This document shows positions 59,761 to 64,000 of a stretch of DNA of 64,000 nucleotides, piece after piece. Position 1 is the first letter of the stretch. Every line of letters begins with the position of its first letter. The translations under genes and the position numbers were made by a program. Under the pieces are notes generated by a model. The model was not told the origin of the DNA. It saw nothing but the letters and a program-made list of their open reading frames with translations, and searched no databases. The stretch comes from Parazoarcus communis (lineage in GTDB: Bacteria; Pseudomonadota; Gammaproteobacteria; Burkholderiales; Rhodocyclaceae), in contig NZ_CP022187.1 in NCBI RefSeq assembly GCF_003111645.1, positions 2,418,001 through 2,482,000 of the forward strand, given 5' to 3'.

Positions 59761-60396
59761 TCAGGCCTCAAGCGTGGCTGATGACAAGGCGGTGCGAACT
59801 AGTCTCACCGCGGGTCCGTGCGCGCTGGCCTCAACCCCGAAACCAAGGCCTTGAGCGAATTCGAGCATGCGCGTGTTGGTCGCCAGAATCTGTCCGTACA
59901 TCGTCTTCAATCCCCGGCTTCTGGCATGCCGGATCAGCGCCTTCATCAGGCGGCGGCCCACCCCGCTTCCCTGCCAGGCATCGGTCACCACCAGGGCAAA
60001 TTCGCAGCTCATGCCGTCAGGCTCGATACAGTAACGGGCCGCAGCAATCTCCACCGCCTCACCGCCCGCCTGAGCAAGCACGATGAATTCCGTGCATTCA
60101 TGCGGATCGGGGTCGCACAGCCCCTGCAACTCTGCCTCGGCAAACTGAAAGTCACCGCGCCCGAAGCGGAAGTAGCGTGCGCCATACGACAATCCGCGCA
60201 GAAAGGATCGCGATCTGGCGATATCGGCCGGACATACCGGGCGCAACAACAGGTGGCTGCCATCGCGGCCTACCCAGGTTTCCTCGATGTCGCCACGGAC
60301 GGCAGCGCGCGTACCGCAGCACGTGCCGGCATCGGGCGCGACGAACAAGGGCAAGGCCGGCAGACGGGCGGACTTAAACGGCGACTCGGTCGACAT
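59761..60396 (-). CDS. GNAT-family N-acetyltransferase
   Basis: 211 residues. The acetyl-CoA loop is in VVTDAWQGSGVGRRLMKALI (Q/RxxGxG/A), preceded by a GSHLLLRPVCPADIARSRSF opening and followed by GLKTMYGQILATNTRMLEFA. It resembles the acetyltransferase domain attached to some acyl-CoA synthetases (Pat type) but stands alone. Substrate unknown; protein lysine or a small amine. The N-terminal 40 residues are not conserved-looking. Its 3' end lies by the FNR box of the cytochrome gene, only 22 nt away. Confidence 0.82.
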   Translation of the reverse strand: MSTESPFKSARLPALPLFVAPDAGTCCGTRAAVRGDIEETWVGRDGSHLLLRPVCPADIARSRSFLRGLSYGARYFRFGRGDFQFAEAELQGLCDPDPHECTEFIVLAQAGGEAVEIAAARYCIEPDGMSCEFALVVTDAWQGSGVGRRLMKALIRHARSRGLKTMYGQILATNTRMLEFAQGLGFGVEASAHGPAVRLVRTALSSATLEA

Positions 60397-60662
60397 ATGC
60401 GGAAATCATCAGAGAGGTCTGAGCGGACAGCTGTCCAGGCCCCATCCCGACGCCGAACGACGCTTCGACTTGAACCGGAGAATCCTGTGCTGACGCTTGA
60501 ATGCTCGCGCTTGAGCATCGCTCGCCAAGGTTGCGAGCGCATTACAGAAGCATGACAAGGGCCAGGCCAACGCGCCACCCATGCCCCTGCTGCTATGCTT
60601 GCAGCCCGTTCCACGCGCCGCCGGACACCGGCGCTCCCCATTCACCGACGCCGGAAGCAGGC

Positions 60663-61475
60663 ATGACTCCCGACCGCGAAGCCCCCGCAGCCCTTGCCGG
60701 GCGCCCCCTCTACGAACCGATTGCGGAATTGCTCGCGCGCTTTGCCGATACGACGCTGCCGGACACCGGCCAGCTCAACCTGCTGTTGCAGCACACCGCC
60801 GCCCACACGCTTGAGACCCGCGGCAGGCCGATCCGCTTCGTCGCGCCGCCAACCGTGCTGCCCGCCTACGAGTCACATATCTTTGAGACGGGTGAGGTAC
60901 CGACCCGGCCCGATGACTGGCACGACTTCTTCAACGCACTGGCATGGTGTGTATGGCCGCGGACGAAATCCCGCTGCAACGCGCTTCACATGCAGGAGAT
61001 GCAGGCACGCAAGGACGCCGGCCTGAGCGGACGCGGACCGATGCGCGACACCCTCACGCAGTTCGACGAATGCGGCATCGTGGTGGTGTCGTCCAGCGCC
61101 GAGGTCACCGCGCTGCTCGCGACCCATGCATGGGAGGAAGCGTTCTGGGAACGACGCGCGCAGCTGACCGTGAGCACGCGCTTTCTGATCATCGGCCATG
61201 GCATCTGGGACCAGTTGCGCCAGCCCTTCTTCGGTCTGTGCGCCAAGGCCATTTACCGCGTCGTCGATCCAGCGTGGCTCAGACTCCCGCCCTCCGAGGC
61301 GCAGGCCGAGTGCGATGCCTGGCTCGCCGCCCATCTGTCAGATCCGACCACGGTGCTGACGCCGCGCGCGCTGGCGCCCCTGCCGCTGCTGGGCATTCCG
61401 GGCCTCACGCCGGACAGCGAATGCCGCGACTACTATCGCGACACCCGCCAGTTCCGGCCGCGGCGCGCGCGCTGA
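60663..61475 (+). CDS. DUF3025 family protein
   Basis: 270 residues from ATG 60663 with GGAAGCAGG upstream; the open frame continues 54 codons before it without sense. RPIRFVAPPTVLPAYESHIF and DDWHDFFNALAWCVWPRTKS, then TQFDECGIVVVSSSAEV, are the conserved blocks of DUF3025, a family common in beta- and gammaproteobacteria with no assigned reaction. No signal peptide. It faces the DUF2249 gene, stops 6 nt apart. Confidence 0.85.
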   Translation: MTPDREAPAALAGRPLYEPIAELLARFADTTLPDTGQLNLLLQHTAAHTLETRGRPIRFVAPPTVLPAYESHIFETGEVPTRPDDWHDFFNALAWCVWPRTKSRCNALHMQEMQARKDAGLSGRGPMRDTLTQFDECGIVVVSSSAEVTALLATHAWEEAFWERRAQLTVSTRFLIIGHGIWDQLRQPFFGLCAKAIYRVVDPAWLRLPPSEAQAECDAWLAAHLSDPTTVLTPRALAPLPLLGIPGLTPDSECRDYYRDTRQFRPRRAR

Positions 61476-61481
61476 GGCAGA

Positions 61482-61805
61482 TCAGCCGCCCGAGCACCCG
61501 CAGCCATTGCCGCCGCCGCAGCTGCCGGCCGCCGTGCCTGCCGCGGCAGTACCCGCAGCGGCCTCACTCACCTGCACACTGAAGTCGATGACGATGTTGC
61601 CCGGCTCGCGCGCCACGTAGGCAATGCCGACCTGGCGGCCATAGCGCTGCTGGATCTGGTCGAGCAGCGGCAGGGGGTCGTGGTCGTTTACGAAGCGCAT
61701 GGTTTCACCGTCGGACAAAGCCTCGAGTGCGCCGAAAATGGCTGCATGGCGAAATCGTTTGGCAACGCCACGTGCGTCAAAAGAATGAACTGCAGTATCG
61801 AACAT
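61482..61805 (-). CDS. DUF2249 domain protein with Cys-rich tail
   Basis: 107 residues from ATG 61805 with GGAAGAG upstream. GALEALSDGETMRFVNDHDP and LPLLDQIQQRYGRQVG are DUF2249 (TusA-like fold) blocks. The C-terminus, GSCGGGNGCGCSGG, has three Cys in a Gly-rich tail that could bind metal or form disulfides. DUF2249 genes are frequent near nitrite, NO and N2O reduction genes, which fits this place 2 kb from the nos cluster; the function is not known. An ATG five codons upstream lies over the binding site and is less likely. Confidence 0.85.
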   Translation of the reverse strand: MFDTAVHSFDARGVAKRFRHAAIFGALEALSDGETMRFVNDHDPLPLLDQIQQRYGRQVGIAYVAREPGNIVIDFSVQVSEAAAGTAAAGTAAGSCGGGNGCGCSGG

Positions 61806-61962
61806 CGCGGTCTCTTCCATCAGGGTTTGGTCCGGACTTTCATTGCGGCCGGTATCGCATCGACCCGCATCCTGATCCAGCCTGCGACAACAATCCTTGA
61901 GGAAAAACAAGAAACGCCCCGCGTTTTGCGCGCGCATCGCCTGCCCGTTCTGTGCCCTGCGT

Positions 61963-61991
61963 CCGACATCGCCGGGCGACTGCTTTATACT
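61963..61991 (+). promoter_or_regulatory. Candidate sigma-70 promoter of the ABC-F gene
   Basis: CCGACA (61963-61968), a 17-nt spacer and TATACT (61986-61991), about 200 nt before the ABC-F start, in the 383-nt gap that otherwise holds no recognisable gene. Confidence 0.5.
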
Positions 61992-62188
61992 TCGGCCCAA
62001 CGCAGAAGGACGGATTGCTTCCGACAGGCCCGCTTCGTCGGCATGTGGTCGCCACGGCAGACTTCCACGGGCGGGCTTCGCCGTCATGGCCTCGCCAGAA
62101 TGCCGCCCTCAGCACCACTGCACCACATCGATTTACCGGCCTCGCGGCACCGTGCTGCCAACAGGCCATCCACCGGAGCTTCACCAGC

Positions 62189-64000
62189 ATGATCACCCTC
62201 AAGAGCGTCACCCTGCGCCGCAGCGCCAAGGTGCTGCTCGACAATGCATCCGTCACCCTGAACCCGGGCGAAAAGGTCGGCCTGGTCGGGCGCAACGGCG
62301 CCGGCAAGTCCACCCTGTTCGCACTGCTCAACGGCACCCTGCACGAAGACTCGGGCGACTTCAGCATTCCCGCACACTGGCGCATGGCGCAGGTGGCGCA
62401 GGACATGCCGGAAACCGACCAGTCCGCCACCGACTTCGTCATCGAGGGCGACGTCGCCCTGCTCGCTGCGCAGAAGGAAGTGACTGCGGCAGAAGCGGGG
62501 GACGATGGCGAACGCATGGCCTACGCCTACATGGCCCTGCACGACGCCGGCGCGCATGACGCCCAGGCGCGCGCGCAGGCGCTGATCCTCGGTCTCGGCT
62601 TCAAGACCACCGAGCTGTGCAATCCGGTCAACAGCTTCTCCGGCGGCTGGCGCATGCGCCTGCAGCTGGCACGCGCACTGATGTGCCCGTCCGACCTGCT
62701 GCTGCTCGACGAACCGACCAACCACCTCGACCTCGACGCGCTGGTGTGGCTCGAAGCCTGGCTCAAGCGCTATGACGGCACCCTGGTGGTGATCAGCCAC
62801 GACCGCGAGTTTCTGGACGCGATCACCAACGTCACGCTGCACATCGACAACAGCAAGCTCACGCGCTACGGCGGCAACTACAGCACCTTCGAAGACACCC
62901 GCGCGCAGCAGATGGAGCTGCAGCAGAACGCCTACGCCAAGCAGCAGGACAAGATCGCCCACCTGCAGAAGTTCATCCAGCGCTTCAAGGCCAAGGCGAG
63001 CAAGGCCAAGCAGGCACAGAGCCGGGTCAAGGCCCTCGACCGCATGGAGCGCCTGGCACCGGTGCTGGCCAGCGCCGACTTCACCTTCGAGTTCAAGGAG
63101 CCGGTCAGCCTGCCCAACCCGATGCTGACCATGGAGCACGCCTGCTTCGGCTACCCGCCTCCCGAGGACGCGCCGGCCGGCACACCGCCCACCACCATCG
63201 TGCGCAATGTCAGCAAGTCGGTGATGGCGGGCCAGCGCATCGGCATCCTCGGTGCCAACGGTCAGGGCAAGTCAACCGTGGTCAAGACCGTTGCCCGTGC
63301 CCTCAAGGCCACGGCGGGCGAGATCACCGAAGGCAAGGGCCTCAACATCGGCTACTTTGCGCAGCAGGAACTCGACGTGCTGCGTCCGCAGGACAATCCG
63401 CTCGAACACATGGTGCGCATGGCCCGCGAAGGCCTGCCTGCCGGCCAGAGCGGACGCGAGCAGGATCTGCGCAACTTCCTCGGCACCTTCAACTTCAGCG
63501 GCGACATGGTCAAGCAGGCGGTCGGCACCATGAGCGGTGGCGAGAAGGCGCGCCTGGTGCTGTGCATGCTGGTGTGGCAGCGCCCCAACCTGCTGCTGCT
63601 CGACGAGCCAACCAACCACCTCGACCTCGCCACCCGCGAGGCGCTGGCGATGGCGCTCAACGAGTTCGAAGGCACGGTGATGCTGGTCAGCCACGACCGT
63701 TCGCTGCTGCGCTCGGTGTGCGACGAGTTCTGGCTGGTGTCGCACGGCGGCATCGAGCCCTTCGACGGCGACCTCGACGATTACCAGCGCTACCTGCTCG
63801 ACGAAGCCAAGCGTGCCCGCGAAGAACTGAAAGAGTCACTGAAGAGCCCGGCAAAGGAAGTCGCGCCGGTCGCTGCGCCGGTCAAGGCGGCCGCAAAGCC
63901 GAGCCCGGAGGCGATCAAGGTGCTCAAGCGCGACCTGGGCAAGGTCGAGCAGCGCATTCTCGAACTGCAGACGCAGAAGCATGCGCTTGAGGCCCGCCTC
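62189..64000 (+). CDS. ABC-F family ATPase (YheS-like), 3' end beyond the window
   Basis: 604 codons are visible from ATG 62189 (GGAG upstream) to the edge. Two ABC domains: first Walker A GLVGRNGAGKSTLF (about 32-45), signature NSFSGGWRMRLQLARAL and Walker B LLLLDEPTNHLDLDAL; second Walker A GILGANGQGKSTVV, signature GTMSGGEKARLVL and LLLLDEPTNHLDLA. A charged linker of about 80 residues joins them. No membrane helices. ABC-F proteins act on ribosomes; the long Lys/Ala C-terminal extension starting near residue 550 fits the YheS/Uup branch. The exact role, translation or resistance, is open. Confidence 0.93.
   Translation, partial: MITLKSVTLRRSAKVLLDNASVTLNPGEKVGLVGRNGAGKSTLFALLNGTLHEDSGDFSIPAHWRMAQVAQDMPETDQSATDFVIEGDVALLAAQKEVTAAEAGDDGERMAYAYMALHDAGAHDAQARAQALILGLGFKTTELCNPVNSFSGGWRMRLQLARALMCPSDLLLLDEPTNHLDLDALVWLEAWLKRYDGTLVVISHDREFLDAITNVTLHIDNSKLTRYGGNYSTFEDTRAQQMELQQNAYAKQQDKIAHLQKFIQRFKAKASKAKQAQSRVKALDRMERLAPVLASADFTFEFKEPVSLPNPMLTMEHACFGYPPPEDAPAGTPPTTIVRNVSKSVMAGQRIGILGANGQGKSTVVKTVARALKATAGEITEGKGLNIGYFAQQELDVLRPQDNPLEHMVRMAREGLPAGQSGREQDLRNFLGTFNFSGDMVKQAVGTMSGGEKARLVLCMLVWQRPNLLLLDEPTNHLDLATREALAMALNEFEGTVMLVSHDRSLLRSVCDEFWLVSHGGIEPFDGDLDDYQRYLLDEAKRAREELKESLKSPAKEVAPVAAPVKAAAKPSPEAIKVLKRDLGKVEQRILELQTQKHALEARL

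Overview
The window is 64 kb of high-GC DNA packed with short-spaced, often 4-nt-overlapping operons. It suggests a facultatively denitrifying betaproteobacterium, most likely Rhodocyclales/Zoogloeaceae (Thauera, Azoarcus or Aromatoleum type). The basis is gene content and order (ftsYEX divergent from M16 peptidases-rsmD-coaD-ferredoxin; ispE-tRNA-Gln-prs-rplY-pth-ychF; nosZ-nosR-nosDFYL) and protein resemblance judged by eye. No database search was possible. The window looks chromosomal; no insertion sequence, phage, integrase or CRISPR array was seen.

Layout. 1-2000: 5' part of miaB (cut by the window edge), a small secreted protein, a tRNA-Met with its own promoter and terminator, and a YigZ protein. 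2089-3503: a decayed cluster of an SDR, a luciferase-like monooxygenase and a divergent LysR regulator, all broken. 3551-5973: an alpha-E / circularly permuted ATP-grasp operon. 6520-10796: a periplasmic binding protein translationally coupled to a PAS-PAS-GGDEF-EAL-CZB c-di-GMP enzyme. 10912-14504: a four-gene Na+-pumping acyl-CoA (probably methylmalonyl-CoA) decarboxylase. 14522-18451: thioesterase, ahpF, ahpC with an OxyR-type operator, and a NavAb-like sodium channel. 18512-25464: ftsX-ftsE-ftsY, and divergently two M16 peptidase-like proteins, rsmD, coaD and ferredoxin. 25540-35420: dynamin-like GTPase, mutM, TPR protein, lolB, ispE, tRNA-Gln, prs, rplY, pth, ychF. 35551-42856: dabA-dabB inorganic-carbon transporter with a divergent LysR gene, alkA and ada. 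42966-47311: frdABCD and a drug/metabolite-type exporter. 47408-59629: redox regulators regA/regB divergent from the nitrous oxide reductase cluster, ending with a cytochrome c5-like lipoprotein. 59761-64000: GNAT acetyltransferase, DUF3025 protein, DUF2249 protein and a truncated ABC-F ATPase.

The most informative region is the nos cluster (49.3-59.7 kb). Three FNR/DNR-type boxes lie ahead of nosZ, nosR and the convergent cytochrome gene, each with its centre 32 bp from the centre of a -10-like hexamer, as in class II activation. The redox-responsive RegB/RegA pair sits divergently beside nosZ, and a GCGAC/GTCGC dyad resembling the RegA consensus lies in the nosZ leader. Besides nosZ, R, D, F, Y and L the cluster holds a three-helix membrane protein, two small soluble proteins of unknown function and a second, membrane-anchored NosL-like protein that keeps the CPVCGM motif missing from the first NosL. 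NosZ carries a twin-arginine signal with a lipobox-like end. These unnamed nos-linked genes are the best candidates for undescribed biology here. The decayed island at 2.1-3.5 kb is the clearest record of recent gene loss.
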